A stretch of DNA of 64,000 bases from Pollenia angustigena (taxonomy: Eukaryota; Arthropoda; Insecta; Diptera; Polleniidae). Made by a program: the position numbers and the translations under genes. Below, piece by piece: positions 30,957 to 41,632 of the stretch. How positions within the stretch are numbered: position 1 is the first letter of the stretch; each line of letters begins with the position of its first letter. Under the pieces are notes generated by a model. That model was not told where the DNA came from and ran no database searches. It saw nothing but the letters and a program-made list of their open reading frames with translations. The DNA is taken from NCBI GenBank assembly GCA_930367215.1, contig OV884058.1, positions 109,081,802 through 109,145,801 on the forward strand, written 5' to 3'.

Positions 30957-32920
30957 AACAAGTTAGAGTACTATATTCGGCTGTGCCCAATCTTTGATAC
31001 CCTCCACCGACACTTCGAATGGTTTAGGAGCAATATCTGTATGATGTCTATTTATTATTATAATCTTTGTAAAAACAGACATCTGCAGTAAAATTTGTTG
31101 CGGTTTTAAAATTTTAAAAAGCTTGAGTAGAATATCAGTTTAAGCTGAACTTAAATGATTTTCAGGAGAACAAATTATATAAAAGCCATGGTAAGCTATG
31201 AACCAATCATCCCAAATTCTGCAGAACGATTTCTGGTATTAAAAAACATCAATTTCAATACAGCGGTGCAATTAGTTTAAGCGTTTGCAGTGAATTTCAG
31301 AAGGCTGCTAAAATGGAATCTAAGGTAAATTATGGACCGTATATCACAAAATTGCGTAACATTTTTTCTGGCCATATGAAGCTAAACTGGAAAAAATTTT
31401 ACCGCGTATTTGATTATTTTACCAGAGTGGGCTTTGAATGAGGCCTATCGTAAGTTATACACCGATCTTCACCAAATTTCACAGTGTCATTTCTAGTTCT
31501 ATAAAACTGTGATGTACCAAATTTTGTTATAATAGCATTATTTTCTACGGATTTAGGCGTACTTAACTGTTTTCCGGAAGTAGGGTTTATATGGGGCCTA
31601 GGGTAAATTATGGACCGATCTTCACGAAATTTCACAGTCTTTTTCGTAGTTCTATAAAACTTTGATGTACCGCATTTTGTTATGATAGCATTATTTTTAC
31701 GGTTTCATGCGTACTAAACTGTTTTCCGGAAGTAAGGTTTATATGGGGCCTATGGTAAATTATGGACCGATCTTCACAAAAGTTCGCACTATCATTTCTA
31801 GTCCTACAAAACTGTGACGAGCCAAATTTTGTTATGATAACAATATTAATGATGGTCTTAGGCGTACTAAACTGTTTTCCGGGAGTTGGGTTTATATGGG
31901 GCTTAGGGTAAATTATGGACCGATCTTCACGAAATCTTACAGCGTGATTTCCAGTTGAATAAGATGAATTCTTGCAAAATCGTATGTCATTCTGTGCATT
32001 ATTTCACCATTTATGCTAGTTTTTATAACAAAATTATCAATTATCAAAAAGTAATTTCAATTTTTGGGAATACAAAATTTTAATTTAAAAAGATTTTGTT
32101 ATTCGTGCTTAATTCCCAGTTTTTATTCTTGATATAAACACTTGCAATTTATTGTTGATGGGATAAGCTATTCCTATGCATTTCACTGGTTGCTTAGGCC
32201 AGATCATCAGGAAACTTCATCCATAAAGATTTTAGAAAAACTAAAAATATTAAACCAAATAAAACTGTTAAACGTATAAGACTTATAGCAACAGTTTTAC
32301 TTGTAACAATATCAAAGCTTTAACAAAACACATCAACAATAAAAAAGTGGGTTTATCTCATCTTACATTCCCCACTACAATTAGTTGAAATTCTCTCAAC
32401 ATTAATTGTAGTTGTAAGTAGGTTAAGAAAAACAAAATAAAAAACAAACAACAACTTACAAAAGATGTTGTTAATTAAGTGTTATTTTAGGCCGTGCACT
32501 TGCCTGTTTATTATCAAAAAGTAATTTCAATTCTTGGGAATACAAAATTTTAATTTCAAAAGATTTTGTTATTCGTGCTTAATTCCCAGTTTTTATTCTT
32601 GATTATCAATTTTTTTTAGGTGGTGGTTCTACATTTTGATTCATAGCTCTAATCCTACTAAACGGATTTTGCTGACTTTCAATCCCAAACTGCTTATGAT
32701 AACTACAAGCAATTTGACACCCAGTTTGTTTAGTTGTTTTGAGTTTTTCGAAAGTGAGCGTGTTTTCAACAGACGGACATGGCTAAATCGACTTAGAATT
32801 ACTCAAGGACCCAGAATATATATACTTTATGGGGTCTAAAATGAATAATAAAAAAGTTTCACACGGAATGACAAACTTAATATACCCTCTTCACAACTTA
32901 TAGTGGTGGAGGGTATAAAA
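30957..32920. mobile_element. Helentron/DINE-1-like element, copy 1, with nested insertion
   Basis: Starts ACAAGTTAGAGTACTATATT with an imperfect TTCGGCTGTGCCGAA-type palindrome and ACCCTCCACC, and ends TGGTGGAGGGTATAAAA, giving a subterminal inverted repeat TACCCTCCACC/GGTGGAGGGTA. The centre has 153-bp-type tandem repeats with GGTTTATATGGGGCCTA and TGGACCGATCTTCAC, and the right part has GACCCAGAATATATATACTT. No TSD is visible, as expected for TT-targeting Helentron relatives. The composite repeat at 32041-32602 is inserted in it. It is closely similar to 48553-50117. Confidence 0.7.
32041..32602. mobile_element. R-body-R repeat element, single copy
   Basis: A 92-bp direct repeat (R: 32041-32132 and 32511-32602) bounds a 378-bp body, with TTATCAA on both flanks (32034-32040, 32603-32609). 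The allied element at 48553-50117 shows the empty site AAATTATCAATTTTTTTTAG, which proves this is a 562-bp insertion. The body matches 10355-11425 (GGTTGCTTAGGCCAGATCAT, TTGTAGTTGTAAGTAGG). R does not have the TG..CA ends of ordinary LTRs. Confidence 0.8.
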
Positions 32921-33286
32921 AGAGATCGTTTGCAAGGAAAAATTCTTCCAAGATTAATAAAAATTAATAGATCTTTACAGATAAATCATAAATTTTTATA
33001 TCAAAATTCATTATTATTATTTTTTAGTTGGTTCACAAACATTTCATATTTTTTACATTAAAATTAAAGAACTTTTTAAGTTATGTATTTTTAACTTTTT
33101 TTTTCCTTAAAAAAATTGTCTGTAAAAAGTACCAACATGTTGACTAACGTTCTTTTTTGCTTGATTGTCAGAACCATCTAAATTTTTAAATTTTCCATCA
33201 CTGTAAAACACAATGGAAGTATTGTCTATTGCATACTTTTAGGCACACTTAAATTACAGTGGAACTTTTAGAATAAAACAGTAATT

Positions 33287-33365
33287 GAGTGCTCCGGTAG
33301 GCTAGTTGGTAGTGAGCTGCTCTATCAGTGTGAGAGTTTCGGGTTCAATTCCCGCTAGAGACTCT
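33287..33365 (+). repeat. tRNA-like SINE head or degenerate tRNA
   Basis: Contains an A box-like GGTAGGCTAGTTGGTAG and a B box GGTTCAATTCC within a perfect T-arm CGGG-TTCAATT-CCCG, an imperfect anticodon arm (CTCTA..GAGAG) and partial acceptor pairing GAGT/ACTC. An A-rich stretch (GAAAAAAAATATA) follows at once, as in a tRNA-derived SINE. The D and anticodon arms are too irregular for a confident functional tRNA. Confidence 0.5.
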
Positions 33366-33592
33366 GAAAAAAAATATACATTAAACTAATAATCTGAACT
33401 ACAATAAATATTTGGATGAATAATATGCAAGGATCTAGGCTATAAAATCCGTAAAACATAAGGCAGCTTCTTTTAAATACAGTTGGCGCTATTTGTTGTT
33501 ATAAAAGACCAATTTTACCGATACAATTCTTTGGTCGGCAGAAAACTTATATTTTCTAAACAACTAATCTGATCCACAAAAAATGTAATAAT

Positions 33593-34262
33593 CAGTGTTT
33601 GAAAATAAACTGAACATTATTTAGCGTTCGGCTTACATACCCAGGAACGATATCTAATTGTTTAGTGTTTGTGTAGACAACCACAACCCTTAATACCGTT
33701 TGCAACTATTTTCAAAAAAGAGCCGAACATTATATAAAGTTCTGTTCTTCGTTAAAAAACAGAACAATTGTAGTGATACTGTAGACAAACAATTTGTTTT
33801 AATGTTCCAAAATGTTTCTTTTTTTACATTGATAAAGAAATGAACAAACAAAAAATTTTAGCAACGACCGCAGCACGAACAGCTTGTGTGTGTATTGTGT
33901 AAAATTATTTTGCTGGCTTTTTGTTTTCGCATGTGTATTTTGTTTTAATAAAAAAGGGTTGGTTTTTTCACCAGTAAAAATGGTGCTACGCACAACAACA
34001 ACGAACGAACATTAATGTGCTGAACCGAACACAACAAAGTTTGTGGTTAAGAAAACAAAAAAACAGAACGCAATTAAATGATCTCATCTTTTTGTTGAGT
34101 TGGATAAGAACAGTATTATTTTTGTGTTTGAAAGATGACAAACAGGAAAATGTTATTTCTTTTAATGATTTTCTACACAAACACTATTAGCGTTTGGTTT
34201 TCCACAAGTCTACCGAACAGAACACTAAGGAGCGATATTTAGTGTATATTTTCCAAACACTG
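33593..34262. mobile_element. hAT MITE (CAGTGTTCGAAAATAAAC family), copy B
   Basis: Ends CAGTGTTTGAAAATAAAC and ATTTTCCAAACACTG, with flanks GTAATAAT/GTACAAAT (6 of 8). The interior closely matches copy C at 50889-51508 (GAGCCGAACATTATAT, ACAGAACAATTGTAGTG, GCGATATTTAGTGTATATT). Minus frames at 33799-34180 are chance frames. Confidence 0.8.
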
Positions 34263-34769
34263 GTACAAATAAATTATAGGTATTGCTGTGCACTATAAGT
34301 TCGTTAAAAATTATAGAAGCTGTTATTAAAACAGTGGGTGCTATATGCTGTTAGATAAGAACTCTTTTGGCGATAAAATTCTTCAGTCGACAAATGTATT
34401 ATTAATTTTTTATTTTCTGAGAAATGTAAATAAAACTCAAGAAATAACTTTCATTTCTAAGAATAATATAAAACTCAGGAAATAATTTTTTTGTCTGAGG
34501 AATAAATAAAACTCAGAAAATAAAGCTATTTTCACACCTACAGATATTTGAACTTCTGCATGGAACCACCAGTTAAAAAAAAAATTTTTTTTGCTGGATC
34601 ACACATCATTAAACCGTTTCAAAATAACAATTATCTACAAATATCTTCTTACAAATAAAGTTTAGTTAATTAATAGAAATTTTTAAAATAAAGCTAGAGT
34701 TTGATCAATTTACTGGTTAAGCCATTTTGGAAATTTTCGTCAAAAATTTGTAAATAAAATTCAAGAAAT
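34263..34769. other. AT-rich spacer
   Basis: Three loosely repeated phrases of the type ATAAAACTCAGGAAATAA at 34428-34525; otherwise nothing recognised. Confidence 0.4.
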
Positions 34770-34829
34770 AATCACCCCTATCGTGAATAAAAATTCCTTG
34801 GGAGTTTTTATTCACGATAGGGGTGAATG
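34770..34829. mobile_element. Tiny hairpin MITE (TCACCCCTATCGTG)
   Basis: Arms TCACCCCTATCGTGAATAAA and complement, 22 bp, around a loop of about 12 bp. The terminal TCACCCYTATCGTG is shared with the hairpin element at 41349-41480, so the two are probably related families. Confidence 0.65.
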
Positions 34830-34865
34830 ATTAAAAAGTAACTGTAATATAAAAGTTATAACTAG

Positions 34866-35660
34866 GGATGCGATTTCCATGCAAATGCATATTTTTTGTC
34901 AATAGTCTAAGATCGCTGTCGACCAATTATCTTCCCGAATCATTAAATTTGCCTTAAAATGGCATCGATTGGTTTCTGCATATTGTTGCATATTTTGGTG
35001 AAAATGCATATTTTTGCATATATTGATTTTCAATGCATATTTTAACATTTTAAGTGATATATTTTTTTAAAATTTCCATATTATAAAAGAAACAAACTTC
35101 AAACAACTTCAAAATTGTATGCAATTTGTATATATACAAAAAAAAGTCTTCCAAAAAATTTTTTTTAAATCAATATATTATTTATTTTAAAGCTCTGCTT
35201 AAAATACAACATTATGACAAAAAATACTTAAATTTTAAGCCGATGCAACAGTTAACATGGTAAATTAAGGCTGAAAATTTGCTTAAAACAATTTATCCAA
35301 AAATGTTACATGTTTCTTTATTGGCACATCGGTTACACCGAGTTGCAGAGGAAATTAGAAGAAAATTCGATAATAATTTTTTGATTTCATACGGGAAATA
35401 ATATTTTTAAAGGCTCCTTCACGAGGTGCAAATTTGTAATAAAATGAATCCCTTGGTACCCTTGGCACCGTAGCCAGTATTAACAAGAAGGGGAGCCTGG
35501 CTTTATAATTTAGAATACTGTTCAAAAAACTTTGAGCAATTTAAGAATGTTATTGAAAAATTTGTTGCTACCGATTTTAAATTTAATTCACATCAAAAGA
35601 CAATAAGCATTCAGATGAAAAGAACCGATTGTGTTTTTGATTTAAAACTCCTATTTAAGG
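34866..35660 (+). pseudogene. hAT-like transposase relic with ATGCATATTTT repeats
   Basis: 34870-35050 contains repeated ATGCATATTTTTGCATAT phrases. At about 35467-35660 the plus frame reads LTRRGAWLYNLEYCSKNFEQ then FKNVIEKFVATDFKFNS. This corresponds to the TRWGTWL..A.YY..NF segment common in insect hAT transposases, with a critical Trp changed to Arg. Stops and frame changes abound. It is cut at 35655 by the TTAA MITE. Confidence 0.55.
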
Positions 35661-36003
35661 CTAGTTTACACTATTATACTTTGTATTAATACATGTCAAA
35701 AACTCAAGTAATATACATATACAAGTCTGATAGTGTGAATGCATGTGTGATGACAAGTATTATAGAAAACAGTTTGACATCCCATACGACTTAATCGTTT
35801 TTTGAAAAATTTCTAAACAATAATACTTTTCAATGGATCAGGGTTGCATTTTATTTCATGTGTGAGTGTTTATACTTTGTGTGATGGTGTGAACACAAAC
35901 TGTTATGTTTAATAAGATTTTTTGATAGGCGCAACGAAACTCATTAGATTTCTATCTCACAAAGTATTATCGAATTTATAAATACCAAAAAGTGTAGCTA
36001 TTA
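35659..36003. mobile_element. TTAA-type MITE (GGCTAGTTTACACTAT), copy 2
   Basis: Follows TTAA at 35655-35658 with GGCTAGTTTACACTATTATA. The body is the reverse complement of 14893-15243 (ATACATGTCAAAAACTCAAG, CATCCCATACGACTT). The right terminus is degenerate near AAAGTGTAGCT, so the end is approximate. Confidence 0.65.
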
Positions 36004-36450
36004 CTGTTATTAAGTATATTTAAGGACGTTTTCACATTAAGGCACAGTGGGCAATGTATAAGAAAATCAAATATGTTGTTTTATAATTTCATTTATTTTT
36101 TTTAATTTTACTTAAACTTTTTAATTAAAATATTTACATTTTTAGGAACTACTTTTTTTATTATAATTTTTCATTTTTTTCTTTAACAAATTGTTCCTTT
36201 TTTAAATTAGTTTTGCTCTTAAAGAGACTAGATTTTATTTAAAAACTATTTTTTCATATTAATATATAACTTTTTTTTTTAAAACATGGAAGATTTTTAT
36301 GTTACAAATTGCAAAACAATTTGACACGCAGTATTTTAGAAATAAAGTAACAGTTTAGTGACAACAATTTGGACATTCTGACATTCAAGAAGGTTAACTT
36401 TAAATTTTTAGTTTTAGTTTCAAACTCTTTAGAACATAAAAGACAGTTAG

Positions 36451-36645
36451 GCCCGTTTTCACAACTTACCGATAGCTACAGGTAGGATTTTATCGGCCGT
36501 TTAAAAAGTGTTGCATTATTACAACTATACTTTAACCTAACTTTATCGCTCTCTTTAGGTTAAAGTAAAGTTTTAATAACGGAACACTTTTTATAAGGCC
36601 GGTTAACGTCTACTTTTAGCTATCGGTTAGTTCTAAAAAGGGGCC
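36451..36645. mobile_element. MITE flanked by TTAG (GCCCGTTTTCACAACTTACC)
   Basis: Termini GCCCGTTTTCACAACTTACC..GATAGCTA and the complement of GCCCCTTTTTAGAACTAACC..GATAGCTA, with TTAG on both sides (36447-36450, 36646-36649). It resembles the TTAA families in layout, with TTAG in place of TTAA. It is 195 bp and non-coding. Confidence 0.65.
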
Positions 36646-36763
36646 TTAGTTTTATATAAAATAAATATATCGCACTTAATCAAAAAAAAATTATTTTTGT
36701 GTACCGGCTTTTGCCATGTATAATAAACATATATAAAAAATACAAAACAATTTTTTTTTGTGG

Positions 36764-37109
36764 TTGTGAATTTGTACACGAACAAAATACGGTACACCAC
36801 GATTGTGAGCTAACGAACACAAACTCTTAGATAACGTACCGATCTTGTTGTGGCATACATGCTTGTAGTGTTTTTTTAGTGAACACGTAGTGAACTTTTA
36901 ATGTAAGCGTAATGATGACTTTGCGTTTGCTGCATTTGGTATTTTCATTAATGATATTGAATGTTAAAGAGGTCACATGAAAAACAAGAACGCGTACGCT
37001 AAAAGAACACTATACACACGCTTAAAAAGATCGATACGTAGCCTAAGTTTTAATGTTCGTTAGCTTACAATCATTGTGTAACGTATATTGTTTGTGTACA
37101 AGTTCACAA
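36764..37109. mobile_element. TIR element (TTGTGAATTTGTACACGAAC)
   Basis: Imperfect inverted termini of about 60 bp: left TTGTGAATTTGTACACGAAC..ACGGTACACCACGATTGTGAGCTAACGAAC and the complement at 37055-37109. The interior is about 230 bp and AT-rich. No clear TSD. Confidence 0.6.
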
Positions 37110-37124
37110 ACTTAAAAATAATTT

Positions 37125-37470
37125 TTTGTGGTTATTTTGTTGAACTATTTATGGTTTTTAATCCAAATTTTTAATATTTTTAATTAGGCTTAAGTTCATG
37201 AAATTTAATTTTTCATTAAATTATTTTAAAAAAATTCCTTTCTTCATAAAAATAATTTAATGAAAAATTAACAGCCAGTCCCACGATGTCACACGTTAAC
37301 GTTCGCATAGAAAATTACATTTAAAACGAAAACAAATTTTAGAAATTATTTTTGTTTTAAATGTAATTTTCTATGCGAACGTTAACGTGTGACATCATGG
37401 TTTGGCTGTAAATTTCATGAACTTAAGCCTAATTAAAAATATTAAGAATTTTTTTCTGGTTTTGTATTTT
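37125..37470. repeat. Dispersed SINE-like repeat 3' part, split by a hairpin MITE
   Basis: Sequence from GTGGTTATTTTGTTGAACTA through AATTAGGCTTAAGTTCATGA to ATAATTTAATGAAAAATTAA matches the repeat at 62451-62740 and, inverted, 41633-41880. The part right of the MITE (AAATTTCATGAACTTAAGCC) is an inverted duplicate of the left part. It carries only the distal part of the repeat, without the B box. Confidence 0.6.
37272..37408. mobile_element. Hairpin MITE with TAA TSD, downstream of fng
   Basis: Arms CAGCCAGTCCCACGATGTCA..CACGTTAACGTTCGCATAGAAAATTAC and complement are nearly perfect over about 57 bp. TAA flanks both sides (37269-37271, 37409-37411), as in PIF/Harbinger-type MITEs. It sits about 670 bp past the fng stop codon, so it may form a strong hairpin in long fng transcripts. 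Confidence 0.75.
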
Positions 37471-38075
37471 TTTTAAATTGAATGTATATAATTACTGAAA
37501 AGATGGTAGAGTACACTGAAGTGTCTTATATAAGTGTTTTTTTCAAACTCTGATTAAAATTGCAACAAGAAACACAATTTTAATTTCAAAAATCTAGGAT
37601 TGATTTTAGTTTATGAAAATCTCTAACGGGTTTTCGAAAAAAAGTTGCTTTTGCAGTAAATTACAATTTATATAAAAAAGTTTTGGGAATTTGATTTGTC
37701 CAATAAGAAGTTATAATTCTTGTTGTCAAGCAGTTTCATTTCAGTTTAAGATTCTTTAATCTCTTTTTTTTCTTCAAACTGTTACATTTACTTTAATTGC
37801 TGGGTGTTAATTGGAGGATTTTTAAAATTTCATAACTTAAAATTATTTTCGAATTTCAATAAATTAAATGGAAGCATATTATTTTTTTTAATTAAACATT
37901 TTTTTTTTTACAAAATACAAAATTATTAAAGAATATTTATAAAATAATAGAACTACATCACAGATTTTTAACAAAAATAAACATAAATCATTTTCCTCAA
38001 ACTGCACTTTTAAATCAACAACAACAATAAAATTAAAAATTAAAAAAAATATGTTTTTGATTCTTCTTCATTAAA
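37409..38075 (-). other. Presumed 3' UTR and downstream flank of fng
   Basis: AT-rich sequence directly downstream of the fng stop codon on the minus strand. It has long T/A runs and no open frame. I did not find a convincing AATAAA close to the stop; ATTAAA-type hexamers occur on the minus strand near 37753 and 37790, but I cannot place the cleavage site. The left limit is set by the hairpin MITE at 37272-37408, which may lie inside or just beyond the transcript. Confidence 0.4.
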
Positions 38076-38311
38076 TCATCTATGAGGACAATAACTAAAG
38101 TAAGGAAATAATTTACAGTGTAACGAATAAAAACGTCGAGGGTCTGTTTTCGTATCGAAACCATCAACTTTAACCACATTCCATTGATTTTTCATGAGGG
38201 CATAACTGAAGGACACTTGATTTTGATAAGAGTCAGGGCGAATAAATTCCATGGGCTCTAAATGTGAATGGAAGTTGTCGACCACGGTGAGGGGTACTTT
38301 TAAAAGATGTT
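38076..38311 (-). CDS. fng: fringe (fng) last coding exon with stop codon
   Basis: Terminal coding exon. After the acceptor cctttacag the bases AA complete the split GAA glutamate codon. It continues for 77 residues beginning HLLKVPLTVVDNFHSHLEPM and ending PYFSYCPHR before TGA at 38078-38076. The conserved C terminus, including the SLHC cysteine, matches fly Fringe with a few conservative changes. Together the four visible exons give 653 coding bases (about 216 residues plus stop), roughly the C-terminal half of a family member of about 400 residues. The frame is open and splice phases agree, so the gene looks functional. Confidence 0.96.
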
Positions 38312-38404
38312 CTGTAAAGGAAAACAAAAAATTTAATTATATTGAAGTTGAACAATGTTTAAGTAAATGTTTGTCTTGTTGTTGCTGTTGTTGTTGTCAC
38401 TTAC

Positions 38405-38579
38405 CAATAATAAAACCCATGGTAACATCATCAGGAAATCTTATTTTATCCCCAATATTTATAAATTTACCACCACCTGCTATGGGCAACATTTTTAATG
38501 TCAGTGCACGACTTAAACAGAAGCCAGCACCACCTGTTGCAAACCAGAATGTAATCTTTTTGTTTAACGAAGTATTTTT
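38405..38579 (-). CDS. fng: fringe (fng) internal exon C
   Basis: Coding exon of Fringe encoding [19 protein letters not shown], then a conserved segment with [17 protein letters not shown] and [10 protein letters not shown], and the first base (G) of a split glutamate codon. The FATGGAG run is a glycine-rich donor-substrate region typical of Fringe and related GT31 enzymes. The acceptor is attttgcag before AAA and the donor is G|gtaagtgaca. Length is 175 bp (58 codons + 1). The short 93-bp intron to the last exon contains a small (ttg)n stretch near 38375-38399. Plus-strand open frames across this exon are shadows. Confidence 0.96.
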
Positions 38580-38879
38580 CTGCAAAATGAAATAAAACAT
38601 GATAAAATGTTGCAAATATAAAATATAAATAAGAACATTATTTATTAAAGGCTTATTAAGATTTATTTTTATGGTTCTATTTTCTTTTTTGGAGATTTTG
38701 CTTTGTTGTCGTATTTAAGGAGGACTTTTTTTTTGTAAGTATAAGATGACTTTCGTTGGTTGTACAATAAAAAAGGATTACAAGTTAAAACAAATTATAG
38801 AAGGGGCAGGATTTAAAATTGTAGTTATTTTATAAAAATTTACACTATCGATGCCGGTAAAAGCATAGATGTAAAATTT

Positions 38880-38996
38880 GAACCAAATCCGATAACGTTT
38901 AGTGGAGCAGGAAATGACTTTAATTTATTTATTTTTATCTACTTATTCGTATTAAAGTCGTTTCCAGGTCTACTTAACGTAATCGTATTCGCTCCA
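38880..38996. mobile_element. Short inverted-repeat element in the 890-bp fng intron
   Basis: Imperfect arms: left GAACCAAATCCGATAACGTT..GGAAATGACTTTAAT and right ATTAAAGTCGTTTCC..AACGTAATCGTATTCGCTCC. It lies wholly in the intron between exons B and C, away from the splice sites. Confidence 0.5.
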
Positions 38997-39469
38997 ACTT
39001 TTACTTCTTTACTTTTCGAATATAAAAAAAAACAGAAATCTGCCAGGCGAACTGGACTTAAATTTTTTGCTTTCTTTTTTACCCACTTGGGCCTAACTAG
39101 TGTTAATCAAGCCAACAAAAAATTAAACAATTTTTAATCGAAAACAAATTAATTGAGCAGAAACATAAGAAGAGCTCAAATAACGAAACTGGTTCGTTCG
39201 TTGGTTGCCCTTAATAATTGTCTTTAATAAAGACTTTTTTCAAGTTGAAGTAATTCAATACAATACCTTCGAACATAAAAACGATTTAAATTACGAGAGC
39301 CTGGCCAACAACCAGTTAAACAGTAAGTAAAAACAAATTGCGTTAAATGCGATTTCCTTTTGTGTGAGTTAAAATTAATTGGCCAGAAAATTATGACAAC
39401 AATTAATTAAAATTAAACTAAACAAAGGCAAAGAGAAAACGAAAAATAAACTGGGGAAAAAATACTTAC

Positions 39470-39608
39470 ACTATCTAAATGAATTTCCAGGGGTGAAGAT
39501 ATGCTGGGTTTACCCAAATACCAATCAACTGAGGGACTGTATTCATCTAAAAGTTTGACCAGACGGGGTATATTTACATAATTGTCATCGTCAAAATGAC
39601 AGAACCAT
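39470..39608 (-). CDS. fng: fringe (fng) internal exon B, catalytic DDD motif
   Basis: Coding exon of the Fringe glycosyltransferase domain (GT31 family). It encodes 46 residues starting WFCHFDDDNYVN and ending EIHLDS; the DDD is the family's Mn2+/UDP-GlcNAc-binding motif. The exon starts with A, which completes the split AA|A lysine codon of exon A, and ends in phase 0 at AGT|gtaagt. The acceptor is ctttttcag. Length is 139 bp (1 + 46 codons). It lies 10.67 kb downstream of exon A, across an intron packed with transposons, and 890 bp upstream of exon C. The reading frame is intact with no stop or frameshift. Confidence 0.96.
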
Positions 39609-39811
39609 CTGAAAAAGAAAATTTTGAAGGAATAAACAAATATTATTAGAAACGATTTTCAGAAAAATATTTGGTTATGAAAATAATTAAAACAAGAAAG
39701 AAATTTCATCAAATAAATACTTATTTAAAGCAATCTGTTTTTTTTTTTTATTTGTAACAGATTTTAAAGAGTTTGTTTAAAGGAAATGGAAAGTTATTTT
39801 TGTGTAACAGG

Positions 39812-39903
39812 CAGTGATGCCAAATCTTTACTTCTAAAAATGGCAAAATTTTTAGTAAAAAACGGCTAAATCTAGCCACTAAATGGCTGAATTGGCAGCA
39901 CTG
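39812..39903. mobile_element. Miniature hAT-like element in fng intron
   Basis: Ends CAGTGATGCCAAATC and GAATTGGCAGCACTG, 92 bp, with 8-bp flanks GTAACAGG/GTGATAGA (5-6 of 8). It includes TGGCTGAATTGGC and AAACGGCTAAATCTAGCC. It starts about 200 bp into the 10.7-kb fng intron. Confidence 0.55.
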
Positions 39904-40306
39904 GTGATAGACAGAGCTGCTTGTAAAAGAAAATGTTTTCTTTGTATTCTTTGTTATTTATTTAACAAAGCGATACTTAATGCAAAAAACTGGTCCCACC
40001 CCAGGAGAGCATTAATGTTTAGACTGCCCTCATTATAGCGGCCTCGGTGATCCGCTCTTCAAAGTCTTGTTCGCGTTTGTCCCTGCAATCCTATTTTGAT
40101 AATTTTCAAGTCTTATAATATATACAAAATGGACTTTAGGAAATTAATTTTTTCTTAGAAGAATCTCTTAAATCCCTTTTTTTATATATACCAAGGCGAC
40201 AAAATAAGATTGGAATATTAAAAAACCATTAGTGCTGGTTCACACTCTTCAAGTTTTAGACGTCAAGTCTTGAGCTTTTTGGAGAGAAGGGAAAAGAGAA
40301 TACAAT

Positions 40307-40618
40307 CAGGGTTGTCAGATTATTTGAGCTCCATCGCCAAACCAGATGTTAGAAATCGCCAAAATCGCTTAACGTCAATTTTGTTCAGTTTTTGTAATTT
40401 TTTTTTTTAATTAAATTTTGCGTACAAAAAAAGTTGCAATTTTAATATTAGTAATGATAACTAAAAGTGACAATCTATTAAACAAAATCACCAAAATAAT
40501 ATAAATGATAAAAATAGCCAAGTTAATCGCCAGTTATTTCAGAAATCGCCATAAAAGTCGCCAAACACGTTTCAAAATCGCCACGTTTGGCGAGTAATCG
40601 CTATATCTGACAGCCCTG
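40307..40618. mobile_element. hAT MITE with perfect 8-bp TSD in fng intron
   Basis: Ends CAGGGTTGTCAGATT and ATATCTGACAGCCCTG, flanked by the exact 8-bp duplication AATACAAT (40299-40306, 40619-40626). The interior repeats the heptamer ATCGCCA many times near both ends, which may be subterminal binding sites. It is 312 bp and non-coding. Confidence 0.85.
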
Positions 40619-40626
40619 AATACAAT

Positions 40627-41348
40627 TTATTTTCCTCTCTCTCCTAAAGCCTGTGGACAACTGTGTTCAACATTTCACGTGAAATGCTGTCAAAACGCAT
40701 ATGAAAAAAACTTGTGCGGAATATCTATGAAATAATGTTGATAGAGTTGTACTCTATTCATTTTGTGAAAAAGTTCCGATATGTTTCTGGCAACATTTTT
40801 TTACAACTGCGAAATAATGTAAGCTGCACTTATTTCACGTGGAATCTTAAGCAAAAAAGTATGAACTGATTATTAAATAAGAAATAAAAAATTAAAATAA
40901 CACAACCAGTAACAGCTTTAATCCATATTTAATTTCTTTTTTATTAAAAAAAATAATCTTTAGTAAAATACATGTGGCATTTGTTTACATACGCAAAACA
41001 ATGTCGCATACTTTGCAGGAATAAAAACGACAAATTGTACAAACTCGCATGATAGGTAACATTGATACATGTCAAAATTTTCGTGTGAAATAATTAATGT
41101 GGCTTAAAATTTTTCACAAATTTTAACAGAGTACTAGGCTTAAAACTAAAGACTTGATGACAAGGGCTGCCAGATTTGACGATTTATAGTAATTTTTACA
41201 ATTTTTTGTTCCGAAATTAGCAAAGTCCCAAAACAACAATGTTGCACTTTGTTTAACTTTCGTCAAACCATCATGCAATGACGCTTTTGCGGCTCTCTGT
41301 ATTAATCGTATTTTTAACAATTAGAAAGCGAGCATTTCACAAGCTGTA
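40627..41348. other. fng intron, nothing firmly recognised
   Basis: AT-rich. There is a small palindrome CATTTCACGTGAAATG at about 40671-40686. Around 41160-41200 GGGCTGCCAGATTTGACGAT resembles a lone hAT end. The minus frame at 41123-41320 has no recognised motif. Confidence 0.35.
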
Positions 41349-41480
41349 AGATAATCACCCTTATCGTGGTTGGCGAACTTAAAATACGCCTGCGACTGTT
41401 TGGTAATAGATTAAGACATCAATTACCAAACAGTCGCAGGCGAATTTTAAAATCGCTAACCACGATAAGGGTGAATATCT
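41349..41480. mobile_element. Hairpin MITE (TCACCCTTATCGTGG)
   Basis: Inverted arms of about 55 bp: AGATAATCACCCTTATCGTG..GCGAACTTAAAATACGCCTGCGACTGTTTGGTAAT and complement, with a loop of about 20 bp. Its terminal TCACCCYTATCGTG is shared with 34770-34829. The TSD is not resolved. Confidence 0.7.
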
Positions 41481-41632
41481 ACTGAGTCTCATACGATTCA
41501 TGCTTGTTAAAAGTCTTGTCAGATAATCTTTAAAAAATGAGACTCCCAGTAGCTCTTACACTATTGAAAATGCTAGCAGGGCATGAAGCTGTTATGTATT
41601 TGTTTGAATGTTTTTTTTATAAGTCAGCAGTC

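Larger units (their letters stand above)
30515..33203. mobile_element. hAT-like element host, CAGTGATGGAAAA termini
   Basis: Left end CAGTGATGGAAAAGTC at 30515 and right end AAATTTTCCATCACTG ending 33203 are inverted over about 14 bp. The 8-bp flanks TATCAAAT and TAAAACAC agree at 5 of 8, so the TSD is eroded. Its own sequence is 30515-30956 and 32921-33203 (with GTACTATTTTCAGTAC and AAAAAGTACCAACATG); the middle is a Helentron-like insertion. No transposase is left. Confidence 0.55.

Noticed and set aside
32041..32602. Ordinary LTR retrotransposon remnant (two 92-bp direct repeats)
   Set aside because: The repeats lack TG..CA ends, no primer-binding site or polypurine tract is evident, and the flank is 7 bp rather than the usual 4-6. 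It is kept as an unclassified element.
33287..33365. Functional tRNA gene
   Set aside because: The T arm and boxes are good, but the anticodon and acceptor arms have mismatches and an A-rich tail follows, which favours a tRNA-derived SINE.
38251..38595. 114-codon plus-strand frame
   Set aside because: Shadow of fng exons C and D and their intron on the minus strand, which have splice sites, phase agreement and strong family identity.
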